A stretch of DNA of 64,000 nucleotides, taken from assembly GCA_013397455.1 (NCBI GenBank), contig VYZB01000118.1, forward strand, positions 1,376,959-1,440,958, in the 5' to 3' direction. This document shows, piece by piece, positions 26,325 to 40,560 of this stretch; position 1 is the first letter of the stretch; the number at the start of each line of letters is the position of its first letter. Below the pieces are notes generated by a model. That model was given only the letters and a program-made list of their open reading frames with translations. It ran no database searches and was not told the origin of the DNA. A program made the translations under genes and the position numbers. The stretch is from Crotophaga sulcirostris (taxonomy: Eukaryota; Chordata; Aves; Cuculiformes; Crotophagidae).

Positions 26325-26574
26325 GACTCAAGCTTCGTCAGGGAAAGTTTAGGCTTGATGTTAGGAAAAAGTTCTTCACTGAAAGGGTAGTTAGCCATTG
26401 GAATGCACTGCCCAGGGAGGTGGTAGAGTCACCAACCCTGGAGGTGTTTAAGGGAAGACTGGATGAGGCACTCAGTGCCATGGTTTAGATGATGGGTTGG
26501 TGTTAGTGTTGGATTATAGGTTGGACTCGATCTCAGGGGTCCTTTCCAACCTTGTAATACTGTGATACTGTGAT
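26325..26574 (+). mobile_element. CR1 LINE 3' fragment, same subfamily as 23873-25060, opposite orientation
   Basis: It starts at GACTCAAGCTTCGTCAGG and runs through the last CR1 ORF2 codons (the stretch ending [13 protein letters not shown], closed by the TAG of ATGGTTTAG) into the 3' end with GGTTGGACT and CCTTTCCAACC, finishing in two ATACTGTG octamers at 26558-26573. It is close to identical to the reverse complement of 23873-24120, including the diagnostic GATGATGGGTTGGTGTTAG stretch, but keeps the WN-LPREV-type segment that the other copy has lost. No target-site duplication is evident. Confidence 0.93.
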
Positions 26575-29500
26575 TACTTCAGGACATACAAAAACTGACA
26601 ACATAACTGATCTTTTTCCCTTTCAATCTACACTCAAGATCTATGCTAATGAAATTACGGTTCATATTGCAAAGTATCATGGTATTAAAAAGGAAACAGA
26701 AAAACTTGGGTTTGATCAATTAGTTTTTCAGTGTTACCTAGAACCTTTGTTTCTAACAAAAGACAACATGCAAACTTTTATAAAACTGGCAGGAAGAATT
26801 GGTTACTCCACAGTTTAGGAGAAGTAACTAGCTCTAGTTGACATACATAAAAATACATTCTTGAAAATATTGACAATGATCACAAAACTAGTTATCTTTA
26901 AGCAATAAAAATAGTACACAATAGGTAACTGAATCGAAAACACACATGAAAGAATCTCCATATCTAATACATTTAAAGCAAAATAAAGAACGTTTCAGTT
27001 TCCCTATTTTTTCCCCAGGTACTCACCTTTTGTTACGTGAAGTTAACTAGAAATTAGTTGACCTTCCCTTAAAAGTTGTAGAGGGCTTTTGTAACAGGTA
27101 GAATAAAACTCTTTTTCATAAATGAGAATTTTAAATGACAAAAACTGAAGCACGTTATAAATTACATTGGTGCCACATGTATTTCACAGCAACATGTACT
27201 CCTTCAAAAGCGCTCTATATAGCGGCTTCACTGACAGGGAGGAATCCATCTGTCCCACTACTAGTCCATAGATAAGAATGAAACAGACCAACTCCAACCC
27301 TTCAGTTCCAGTTTACTTATTGGAGATTGAGTCTAGGGCCATCTGCTAAATCACAATAATCTGTCGTGACGTCATAAATCCTGACACTGAGAAACTGACA
27401 GCAAAAATCTTTCAGTAATGAAAACTACAGTAAGTAATTCTATAGCATCACTATAAAGACAGGTATTTCCAAGAGGCTATTTAGACTTTATCACCACAAA
27501 ATATTTAAGAATATGCTAAAACACAGAAGAAGAACCAGCCATGCAGGTGAAATGTGTTCTTACAGGCACATCAGTAGTAACAGAATAGACTAATTTTTAA
27601 ACTAAGAAACTCTTAATTGCACTGGCCTGAGAAGAAATATTGCATTCCAAAGTGTCTTACTCAATTTCTTGTTTATAAACAAACTACAGAAATGTCTTGT
27701 CACATACTGTGAATAAATGGATGAAAGAATGGTCATACAATCATTTCATATTTTGCTCAACCCTCAATCCCTGCAGTAGGAAGATTGTTTATCTTCCCAT
27801 ATTGAACCAAAAAGCTACATAAGGATACTAAATTAGAAAAAATAAAATAATCTTAACTTATCAAAAACAAAGACAAAAAAATTATCAAAAAATAACCAAT
27901 TGATTACTAATTCATCAAAAGGCATTGCACATGCAATGTTCGTTAAAACTGACATTGCTTTTATGCTACAAGGAACAATTTCTATATCTTTAATAGCACT
28001 GAAGGTTGTTGCACTATTATTTAGGCAGATAAAAGAAGCAGCTTCAAATCATATTGAATTCCCTCTCTCACAAGTCGCTACTACGGAGTAAATTTCAGTT
28101 TGAAAGGTTTTCCATCAAGTAGGTTTTAAAACAATATATCCTCATTTTAAAACTTTTTTTGAGAGTTACTTTTATCCACATATAACATTCTCTGCTTTGA
28201 AAATGAAATAGCAATGGAAATCTTGTTTCGATAAAAAATCCTTGCCAACAACCAGACCAAGGGTACCAATTCATCTACCAGATTTTGAACGGTAAATATT
28301 ATACTCAAAACCTTAACTCTCAGGGATTTCTTTGTTATAACAAGCAGTAAATCCATTTTTGCCTGTACTGTATAGAAATTTTAAATTACTTTTTCTACAT
28401 AACCAAAGGAACTTTGGGGTGGCAAGAACTACATGTGTAAGTTGCATTTTTTCATTACTTCAATTCCATAGAAGACAATGGTCTTGGAGATGCAAAAAGA
28501 AGACACAAAATGGTCTGGGCACACAAAGCAGAAGAACTCCTAAATAAGATTTTGAACCATGAACTACAAAACACATAGTAACTACAGGACCTAACAAAAT
28601 TCTACATCAAAACTTCCTCAACTGTCACCCAAAGAATACAGCCTTCATTCATTACAACTAAAAAAGCAAAGGATGCCAAAACAACCTATGTTAATCCAAA
28701 ATTCATGTATCTGTATGTTTACCAAGTTTTCTTGTTAAAACTACATTGACATTATGCTCAAAATCAATTCTAACAGGCACTCATATTTCTGAAGAATAAA
28801 GGAGTAATATTGTTTCCTAAAAATTCTTCCAAAACAAGAAGAAACAAAGTTCCATGTAACTTAATTTCATCTTCTTCCTATTCCTTTTACTTCCATGGAA
28901 CAGGTGTTATTCCTTAACTAAAGCATAAAAACTAACCTACCTAACAGCTTAGGTACCTACTTAGCTTAACCTACCATAGCTAAGAATGTCCTGAAAAGTA
29001 AATAAGATATACCTTTCCTTTTCTTTGAAAGTACATTTTAACATGACTAATTAAACACACGACAATTAGCACTGGGTATTTTGTTGAATGCCTAATGTAA
29101 CAACGAAGACAACTAAGACAAGTTCCTTTAAAATTGAAAAGAAAATGAAAGTTCAGGAGCTTCTGGAAAACTGCTCTACGGGTCGCTCTCACAGTTAGGT
29201 GTAAATCCAATGACAGAGAAAGGAACGAAAGTTTAAGGATGCTTCCATGATGGGAAAAGCCCCATCACTGCAATGTATAATAAAAGTTTAACCAATATAC
29301 CAAAGGAAATCTCAGTGTACTTAACTGCACAAAGCTTAGTATTTTTAAGAAGAAAGTGACACAGCAAAATACATATTAAAGAACAAAGATTAATTTTCAT
29401 CATAAAATATAAATTAAATTGGTAAAGAGAAACATCTAGGAACTGCTCAAGAATATTTCCCCCCTTTTATGAAACATGAAACTGCATTTATATATTTTTA

Positions 29501-32500
29501 ATGTCCAGCATTCATTTTCTAGTTAAAAAATATTCGTTAAATATCTTCTATGTAAACACCTAAAAAGTATGTTAGAGAAAAACACTGTTGTCTTTTCTGC
29601 CTCCCGATTATTACATTCCAGAACAGATGTTGAGCGCTTGTTCAAGTGTTACCTTGAATCATGACATTCGAGTCACAGGAGCTAAATTCATATAAGGTTG
29701 GACCCCAAAATTTTATTTTCTCAGTGGAAAAACCCACAGAAATACACTGTTATTACAATTTGCATAAGCAAGAGAGTACATTTTTACTAAATGCCATGCT
29801 AGAAAGATTGAGATTTGCCTGTCTTCTTGATCAAGATAAAAAGGGAAAACTCTCAAAATTATTAAATGAAAAACACAAAAATTCCTGTTAAGACATTGTG
29901 CAGGTATGTGTCATATTTTTGCTTATTAAGTTTGCACTAAAAGTTTCTCTCCTTCTTAGGAAGTGAGAAGAAAGGTGTTATCTCTTAATGTCACATATTT
30001 GATGATATCATGAGCGCTACTTGTGACAAGGTGGCTGGGAAGTAGAGCACAGCAAACCACTGACGGCTTTATCAACTCCCTAATCTGGCATTCCAGGTCA
30101 TCTTCGAGGCCGCAGGCTCTAAAGGAACAGCAGCAAATGCCTTCTGAAGCAGTAAATGTCTCTATGGAGTGCAGCTGAATATTAAAATCATGTTCTGCAA
30201 TGCCATCATGGTGTGACTGATATTTCGGTTTTGTAATTTACAGATCTATAATACTATTAGCAAAAACAACAAAATGGTTCAGGTTTTATCTTCTAATTTC
30301 AATTCATGATTGATAAAAATAATTTTATATTGACAGCATGAGATAAAATAAGACTGTCTATGTGTTTCATTTTTCCCTTTGGAAGTACATTAATACAACA
30401 TCACAAACAGGTGAACCACTATTTCTTGTTGCATGTAGGGTCTATGGCAGTAAGAACACATGTTTCTCCTCTAGAATACTGAACATTTATTGAACCGACA
30501 ATTAATACAGATGCAGGTCACGGGGACAAACATCTCATACAGCATCCATCATTAGCCCACTGAGACAGAAAAGGTGTAGGATATGAAAGAGCTAATACCA
30601 AGTCACATGAGAAATTGGGACTGGGACCTAAAACCTATCATCTCTACCAAGACAAACCCAAACATAGATGACAGATTTGAAAACTCATGAAAACCTGTAT
30701 ATATATACAAAAACTCACTGCGTTTTAAAGAATTAGTCTGAATGCTTCATTTCTCATCTGACTATTTCTACTTTAAACACAATTCAGAACATTTAAGAAA
30801 ACAGTGTGTATCATTTCAAATTGATACTGTATCATTCTGAAGCAACTTAATTTCTTAGAAGAAAAGGTCCTCCACTCCAACAATGTGGCTTAGTGTTTTT
30901 TCTGTTTGGGGGTGGAGGGTGGAGTGTATGTTGTTTCATTTGGGGATTTTTTTTCCTTAGAATGAATTCCCCCCAAAAAATCTCAGCTTCCATGTGCTTC
31001 TTAACTTTATTAAATAAATGATTAAGAGTAAACTCAGTAGCCAGAAAGTATACATATTTGGGCAATGATCACATCTCAAAAAAAAAGTAATTCTCAACCT
31101 GAAGTTAAAAGACAAAAGTCACATTAAACCAACTAGAGTAACTGTTATGTAAATGGCAGATACTGTGCTGCTCAGTGCGACACTAATAGGTTGATTTATC
31201 AAGAAAGATTAGAGTTCACTAAGCACAGTTCAGCTAACTAATAGCTGAGGGGCATGACAACTGACAAATACTCTTCTTGAGTAATCTAGTCATGAAGGGA
31301 AAAGCCATTAAAGAAAAAGGCAAACTAGGTATAAAATAGTGCAACACAGACAATAGTGTAGTCTTTCAATTACAGTGATAGAAATCCTATTGCTTAAAAT
31401 ATTTATAATAAATGTAAAGCCGAGTTTGGGAAAGACATGGCAGATTGGGAAGAAAAAAGAGAGAAAGGGTAATTATTCAGCCTCATTAAATTTTTCATCA
31501 GAAGCAGCAAACTATCATAGTTTGAGCATTTCTGTTTTCACTAGAGTACTTTTTAATATTGACATCCAACCAATTATGTTCAAACTAATTCCCAAAATAC
31601 TGTGAGAATGTAGTTACTTTCAAAAGTTTTTCTAGATTAATGAACTGCATTATTTTTTCATTAGAAGCTGCAGTGTGCTCTGAGACATACAAAGCGGGGA
31701 ACAAAAAACCACCATGAACAGAATGTATTCTCCAAAAAGCCCTTGGCTTTCTTAATGAGTTTCTATCTTCAGGGAACCTTCTTCATCTTTACTTTAAAAA
31801 TTCAAAACCAAAAGCAACGCTACTTCAAATGGATGCCTTGTTTATAACCAGCTGCAGCAAATTAGATGAACTCTTAGCACCAGACACAGGTGAAGGTACA
31901 CAACACAAAAGTAAATCTTTTTTAATTGCCATGTAATCTTTGGCCTCCTACACTCCATTTTTTTATGTTGGTTTTTTTTCCCCAAATGTGCTATTCATTA
32001 AACTGATTTCCTTATCTAGGTTAAACTACTTCAATAACATACTTTAGTAACCCTAAGCCAATGATAATTTGTTTCTTTTTAAATACTTTCAATAGGAAAA
32101 AAAAAGTTTATAAAGGCAATATATTATCCGATTCATTATAGAGAAAGCAGGGCATCTTTGTTTCATGACTTCTTAATATATTTTGTCTTTCCTTTCCAAA
32201 TAACTCTCTCTGGTAACATTTACATAAAAGGTGATGAATGTCTGTCCTAGATTGTAAAGAAATTGCAACGCTGAATTGCATTAACAACTAATATAGGCAT
32301 CACAAGCCTGAAAACTCATTTTTTGCTCTGCCTTTTAATATTTTATCTTTTTTTAAGTCGTATCTTGCTTTATCTCAAGTTCTCCTTAAATCCATATTTT
32401 GCTAGTGAATGACTGCCTCCAGGAGTGCTACTCATCACTCTCAGGGGATTATATACAGACTGGATTCCATTTGTAATATAATAACAACTGATTTTTCTGG

Positions 32501-34173
32501 TGTTTTACTTGCTAAGAAAACAATATATTTAGAAAGGTATGGGCATATATTGCAGATTGCCATTAATTTACTAAAACAGCAAGGTTATTAATTCAGAAGA
32601 CATATATATAACCATTGTAAGAGATACATAAGCTACTTTAGAAGCAAATCATCTACTATCATCCTACTATCTTTCTTTAAGTGTCTTACACCCGAACCAA
32701 GCATCTATATATGAACAGAAAAAATGCATAATTTACTCTGAGACACAGGTTCATTGTTTCATCTCTTTCTGGTTTAATAATAATATGAAATATTTCTCAA
32801 CAATATGAACACATATATATTCTTTTTCTTAAATGAGAGTGATTAAGATATTATGTAAGCAACAGATTGACATTTTGAGACTTTTTTTTCCAATCTGCAT
32901 ATTAGTGATTTGTCATTCAATGAAATGTTACTTCATCTCCAGTCAGCAATATCCCTTATGTGTGAGGCTTCAAAAAACATACCTATTTTGGAAAACTTGC
33001 TTCTGCAACCAACAGGTAAAATCTTTATTACCCAATTTTAGCTTTTCCTTTGGAACCTGATCCTTAAAGTCTATTACTTTTGTGTTAAAAAAGGAACTAA
33101 ACAGCACACCATTCAGGAGAAACTATGAAGCACTGTAACCTAGCAAATTCAGTCTTTTCAAGGGAAGGCATTTACTACACAACATCCTCACAGTAATAAA
33201 ATTGACTTTTACCAGACTTGTGATAAAGACAAGAATTATGCTATCTCAAAAGTCAAGTTGTCTTATATCCATACAAAAATCATAAATTTACAGTTAGTTC
33301 AATAACACATAATTAGTAGTACCTCTGATAAAATAGCTTAAATGTGTACTATGACAAAACAATCAAGATTCAATTATAAGAAGTGCATATACTCATAATT
33401 TTCATTTATTCCATAAAGCTTTTAAAGCATATGAAACACAGAGGGGAAAAATGAAATATTTATCACTCTTAAATATGTAAATTGCCTAGACAACTCTGTC
33501 ATGATATACATTTTGCCAAGTTTCAGAGAACTCATTTTTGCGCAATACAGCCCATAGACTTCTCCTGCAGCTCTCTACAAAGACATGGAAATACAGTACA
33601 GAACAATAACCTGAATTTCCTAGCTTTATGGTTCAGGTACCCAAACTATTCCTAAGGTGTTGACATTCATATATCAAGTTGAAATATGGAGAACCACAAG
33701 TCATTCATCTACGTCAAGTTAAAGACTACAAATCTTCCTAGCATACTCAGTCACTTTATCAGTCTCCCTCCTCTTCCTTTCATTATCTTCAGCATAGCAC
33801 CAAGTATGTCTTACAGGAATGAGTCGGTCTTTTCAATGTTGCTGTCTAAAAAGTGATGCTGACTGTGAATTTCATTTAGGTTTACAAAAAAACAGCAGTT
33901 TCAATGGCAGCCTTCAAAATACGCCTCTTAAAATAGCAAGCTAAGCAGCAGCAGCCAAACTGGAATTTCTTAAAATAAGTTAGTGGTACATAAAAAAGTA
34001 CACTCTGTTATTAGACGTGGCCACAAATTCAAAGATGTGCTGCTATTTTAGTCAGACACTGAAAATCTAGGTAGCCTACTCTTATATGTATTTTAACATA
34101 GTGTCATTGAAGCGATACAGCATTGTTCAGTACCATTTTCAGTTCCTCACATATATATCACACATGCATCACG

Positions 34174-34185
34174 CACACACACACA
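34174..34185. repeat. Short (CA)n microsatellite
   Basis: Six CA units, preceded by ATATATATCACACATGCATC. Confidence 0.85.
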
Positions 34186-35740
34186 TACGTATTATTGGAA
34201 ACTTATTGAAAATAGCTTCCAGACAGATTCATTAGAAAACTCATGTTAGTTACAAATTTTTGTATCTGTTCATACAGCAGTTGCCACCTTCTCTCAGCCC
34301 CCTGAGTTTTTGAATCTCACAGTCTGTTTTAAATATTTGAATTCAACAAAAACAGTCGCTGGTTACTCGCTCCGTGTTTTTATGTTTCTATTCTCCACTC
34401 AGGTTAAAGTCTTTCTTCCTATTTCCCAAATGTCCTAATCTCTTCCATTACATCCATTTTTTCTTGTACCTAGAAAGTACCACAATTGTCCTAAAGCATT
34501 GGTTTCTTGGGTACTGTATGATAAATATCAAAAATTACAAGTCACATAGTTTCTTCTGTTTTATTTTTGCATAGAGACCTACAGAAAAATATACTCACAT
34601 AAATATCCCTTTACAGAAGAGGAAACAGATTCCCAGTGTCAACATTGCAGAGCTGAGACTGGATAGAAGATCCAATCTCTTTACTGGTGTATAATAGCAC
34701 TTTTTTTTTTAATAAGGTTTGATATTCTGTGTTGCAAGATGTAGTAGTCTTACTGTTACTGTAGTGGTTTGTACCCTTTTCTTCCACCTCTTCCCCTTAT
34801 CTGGGCATTATTTTGACTGAAAACCATAAGCAAATCATGTAAAACAAAATAAAACAGAACTAAATGCATCACAATGTACACCTGATTCAACCAGTCAGTA
34901 GAAAATTGCAAAACAAGCAAAACTTTACATAACGTAAGTGATCTTTCAGGACCATCAAGTACATTCATATGAAATTCAAAACAAGAGTTTGCTAACATGC
35001 AAGAGGCATTACTGCCAAATCTGTGAGTGTGGAAATGCTAAGTAACATTCAAAAACATTTAAATATTTTAAAACATTGAAAAACATTCCTCTTACTACTG
35101 AAGACATTTTTTCCCAAGAACATATTTTGGAACTATTACAAACAGTCCTGCATCCAAGATTCTCTATAACATTATTTCCTATGAAAATAATTTTCTCCTC
35201 TATTATCCTCTAGTAAAGCATCTTGATATCAGGTATTTAAACTGTTTTTGGTACTTGAAATTTTTTGCATGTTCTTTTAGAACATTAATAATTTGTCTTC
35301 GTGTCTTTGTAAACAGCATCTTTAACAAGTATTAATTACGTCATTTTTGTATAAAGCTGTGGTACAGAGGAACAGCAGCAATTGAAGAGAATTCAATTGT
35401 GTTAGGCACTGTATAAACACAAGTCATTACAAAACAATCTCTCTCTGTTTTAGTCTTTATTTCTCTAATGGCTTAGTGGTAAAATAGCTATTCCCCAGCA
35501 CACACAGAGAGAGTTATATTATTGTTCGCTAATACAAACATTTCATTTTGCATAATACAGGAGATAGAAAGTAATAACGTACTCATTAAGAAATTTCTCA
35601 TTGGATTAGCAAGTGTCATCAATCTTTAAAATGTTCAAGTATGTCTCATTACATTAGAAACCATTTTCAATTAATATCCACAAACTCACTTTATGCAATA
35701 TAAACAGTCTACACAAACCGGTTACTTATTATCTCTATCC

Positions 35741-35753
35741 CTCTCTCTCTCTC
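35741..35753. repeat. Short (CT)n microsatellite
   Basis: Six and a half CT units, following ATCTCTATCC. Confidence 0.85.
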
Positions 35754-38700
35754 AAAATACCTATGGAAAGCTCTTACCAGTATATGGACATTTGAAAGCT
35801 TGCTGTATTTTCAGCAACACTGTTCAGTAGGGATCACACAAGAAACCTCCACTTGGGCCAGTCAATAAAGGTTTCATCTAGTGTCACTCCTTCCCTGAAT
35901 CTATGCAAACACACCAGATTTTCCTTCTCTATTCCACAGACATCAACACACCACAACAATCTTGGCAATGCTCACAAAATACAGAAAATTAATTCCAAAA
36001 AATAGGTCCTGTGGTCTACTGACAACTTCCAGAAATGTCAGCCGCACCAAAATGCACAGTGCTAATTAATGCTGAGAATGTGCTGATTGCTACAAAAAGA
36101 GTCTGTTGGATTTTGTGTGAAGTCTCTGACACTGATACGTTTAACACTATACAGCATTCATATCAAATTGGTAAATAATGGGACTTCTAGAGGAGATTAA
36201 TTTGTACCAGCAAAACTGCATACATTAACTTTTATTTGACTGAGATTTAATATCCAATATGGTATAGTTATTTTAATTGTGACCACTTAGGAAAACTTTT
36301 TACCAAATAATGTGATGGTTTAGGGTTTCTAGATACGATTCTCTAACCTAATTCTTCCATTATTTTAATAACTCCATATATTTTTACTGCCTTGCTTGTC
36401 AGAAATAGAAATAAAAAGAAAGAAGAAATCCATAAATAAAATATCAAGTCAATGCTACTGCTGTCTTCAACTGTATGCCCTGTCAGCCTATTGCCTCCTC
36501 TGAGGCTCCACACCAAACAACCGGATCTTCAATTTCCATCAGTCTGAATTTAAACACATTAAGCAACTCATCTCTTCTTTTCAGCTTCACTAGTCTGAGA
36601 AACAGAAACGGAGATTTCTGACTGGACATACATCCAGAAAAGCATCACTGAGCCCCATCACATGGAGAGGTCTGTTTGTGGACAGAAAATAGGTCATAGA
36701 GAAATATAAGAAAAGAAAAAAAAAACAACACATATATAATAAGGAACATTGTGAATGCATCAAAGGACCTTCAATAAACAGAACAAATACATGTAGTGTC
36801 TTAAACTCCAGAAATTACTTTCTTATATGCCGTATGTAGTCCAATGTGCAATTTAGTTTATAATATGGTAAATATTACCTCAAAATATAGATCCCCTTTT
36901 GCATTTTAGAATAATAGCCTTCATATTATGTGAATTGGTCTTCCTATTAAATCTAGAGTTGTTCTCTTAAAAGACATTTTTCTGACATATGAACAACCAA
37001 CTGGATCAACACAATAAAAGAAGACATCAACGTCAAGTAGAGTTGGGAACTGTGAAGTTAAACCCTGGTCTGTAAGATATTAATAAATTGTATTAATCCA
37101 GCGCTGGAGCAGCCAGCCTACAGAAAAAGAAAACGCATGACTTTTGAGCTGTTTTCTTATTCCAGCATCCCTATAAACTGAAGGATGCAGTTGACCGAGT
37201 TAGCATAAGCACTCTGGGGCACTTGCCAAAAAAACCCCAGACATTGTCAGCTACCAGTACAACATGATCAACTACCATTTTCCACTTCTCTGACAGCTTC
37301 AAAATGCTATCCTACAAGTCAAGTCAACCCCTAGCCCAGAGCATACTACTTGTTTATCTTAACTAGAGGCTTAACGTATCAGCCACCTTTTTTTCCTATT
37401 TTCTAATTTCAGATAGGAAAAGTAACTGCGTAAGAAAAAGAACTCCAGTAGCACAACATTAATCTCCAAACATTTAAATATTTACTCTGATTTTTGTTAA
37501 ATAAGGACTAAAAACACCTATAAATAATTTTCTTAAAGCAACCATTTTCTACATCTCTGCCAAATGTCTTGTTGCCAGGCTGCACTAAAACCTTTCTGCA
37601 TTCATCAGACTTAATACTTGCCTTGCACATTTTCTATTGAATAAAAAAATCTGAAAGGCTATTTTATAAATGAGGGTAAAGAGTAAGAGTGTTGAACATG
37701 CTTAATGAAAATGAATATTTCCTTTTTCAAATCACAGATAGACAAGTCCTTTTGACCACATAAAAGTCAGATTTAACTGGGAGACAGACAGTCAACAGTG
37801 CAGTTGCTTAGATGCACATTACAGAACGCAATAGAAGGGATAAATTCTAACTCTAGTTAATATGAATTTACACAGGGTGTACATAACCAACACTTAACCA
37901 CGTTCAGTCCTGGAGGATCATTTATATTTTAAATCAATGAGGTAATGGTAAAGCATCTTTCTCATATTTTGCCTGAACAGATTAAATTATTTGAAAAGCT
38001 GATGAAATGCACCTTTTTACTACCATCCTTTTTATCTTATTCTGTAAAGGCCTGAGAAAGAAAAATATGAATGCTGAAAAACACCTTTTACACTGACAAT
38101 CTAAAAATCTTGACCTCTCCCTCCACAACGATGTGTAGGTAGCAGCTCAAGTTCACCATGCCTAAGTAGAGTTCTGCTTTCCCTTGAAGAGGTCCTCACT
38201 GCCCGCTTCTATCACCATATGTGAATTCCCTTCCTGTCATTCAGGCCTCAAGTTAAAACATCTTTTTTCATTTAGCATTCCCTAGGTCTTCACATCTAAT
38301 CTGCCTCTTCAGATCATTTCTTCCTAATCTCTTTAAAATTGGGAGTTTTCTATTTACTGACATAGGCTTATCTGTCTCTAGTATTAAGTTGCGATTACTG
38401 AAAAAATCTTTACTCTGGTTTTGGAGAAAAAAAAAATACTGAAACAAATGGGGAATTTTCTGCTATATGATGGAACAGTTTCAACAAACAAGCTGACACA
38501 ACACATGAAAGGTAAGTGCTTTAATCAGAGGGCTAGTTAGATAATTTTGCTCTCTCCTTCTTCCCTTGTGATCATTCCTGTCAGTATGCATTTCGGCATA
38601 CTTTGAAATGTCTGCTGGTCTTGGGAAGGACTTCTGCCAATCTCACGCATTAATACAAGATAGATCACTCAGTCCTGTGAAAATCAGGATGGTCCTAGGG

Positions 38701-40470
38701 ACGTATGTAGGGAAACTAAAATAAGAACATTTTATTCAGTGATTTTCTTTTTGTTAGCCACCATATGTATTAGATGATGAATTTGAGACAAAGTATTGGA
38801 AACTCTCTTGTCTCCAATTCCATCTGTGGCACCAAAAGCTTTTTAAAATTGGATCTTGAAATGTATAAAACAGTAAAACCTGAGAAGGATGTTCAATAGT
38901 ATTGAGGTAACACTTAAGTGTTTTCTTCAGGAATCGAAAATTTTTCCACTTTCATTTTAAAAAGGCACTGTTACCTACAGAGAGTGTATTTCATGTTCTA
39001 CCTTTGTTAAAAAGAAGGGGAAAACATCCAACTGTGATCATTATACAGAAGACCAAGTCTTGGTATAACACAACTGCAGATAGCTCAAATAAATCAGCAG
39101 AGTTCCGCCAGTCTATACTATCTGAGATCTGATCAGTAGTCTTTAAAATAGATAATGATGGTAAGGGCACTGCCTCTCAGATTTTTTTCTTATGACTTCT
39201 TTTGTTCCAGAAATATCAATCCAGTGTGAGATTTTCCACTTCAAGAGTGTAATGGGCATTACTTCAAACTGTCAGAAGGAGTAATTTTACAAAGTGATCC
39301 AACCTTGCTGATTTTGTGCAGCTCTTCAGTAATTATTTAAGTAACTGTAGGCAGGCATTACACCCAACACTGACAGCACATGGCAGCTCATTGTGTTGGT
39401 TGATTTAATGAAAACAAATGAAGCACAGAGTAGAAAGAAGCAAAGAAGACTTCTGATGTGGCAAGAAATGGCTATGCTTAGTCAGTTTTGTACATAAATT
39501 GTATATATATTGCTTGCATCACCAAAAGACAAATGAGAAAAAAACGCATCTTGTTTTTGAAGAATAACTATATGACAGTCTATCTAGGAATCAGCACTTC
39601 TCAGCTTTGTTCAGTGCAAAACTTACAGGTATATCAAAATCTTAGCTTATGGGGGGCAATATAAACAAGATTATAAACTGTCATTGAATATGATAATTTC
39701 ACTTTGAAAAAAAAAAAGTATGTACATATACAGAAGCAACTGAATAAAGCTTCCTGAGTTAGGCTATCTAGTTATGGCAGAATATGAATAAAATTTAAAA
39801 TGTTACAGGAACTCACAGAAGTAAAATCTAGCAGTGTAGAACCTGAACCAAGCAACTGTTCATTGCAAATGAAATTCGTAGACTCAGAGAAGGGTAATTA
39901 CTGATGAACAAAATAGGTCACTGAAAAATTCTTGCAGCTCAAAGTCCAGTGTTTGGCAGTATGTGTCCACCTCACATCAGCAGAATCACCACCTCTTAAT
40001 ACTGCAACTTCTGTTCTATCACTTGCTAAAAACTTCTGTGCTCTACCTCTGATCATCAAGCACATAGACACAGTGCCTCAGCTCTGGCAATCTTCTGCTG
40101 TGAACAGTCAGGTATTCTGCACAGACGGAAACCTTGCTTTAGCTTAAGAAACTAGGTGGCTCTCACAGTGACCACACAAAATAAATCAGCTGTGTATTTG
40201 TGTTTGATAAAAATGCACACACCAGGGCTGCATGGTATGGAATGAGAATGTTTGGCAAGAAACCTAGTTTAAAGACTAGTAACTCTGTTCATCTAAATGT
40301 CACTCAAAACACTGAAGATTCATTAAACCGATCATAAGTGCAGCATCGATATGCAAAAGCAAATATCTGTTCTCACAGGAGATCATAAAAGCTACAGAAC
40401 CTAAAATTTCAAATCAGTTTCAGTTAGGGAAGTAGAAATGAATTAGTGATGGCATCCATGCGACAGGATG

Positions 40471-40560
40471 CTGAAGATTAAAAGGGACCCCTGGAGATCA
40501 TTTAGTCCAACTTCCCTGCCCAAGGCAGGTTGTTCACAACATAGTCCATGCTGAATCAAT
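40471..40560 (-). mobile_element. Decayed CR1 3'-end remnant
   Basis: AAAGGGACCCCTGGAGATCA at 40481-40500, then TTTAGTCCAACTTCCCTGCC, match the antisense of the CR1 3' end. The terminal octamer is not clear and only about 80 bp remain. Confidence 0.75.

Larger units (their letters stand above)
26575..40470. other. Intronic DNA, no gene seen
   Basis: Nearly 14 kb of AT-rich DNA with short microsatellites only. About 30000-30250 and 38100-38340 have more balanced composition and no identified content. No CR1 or LTR copy was recognised in this interval, which is sparse in visible repeats. Confidence 0.55.
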
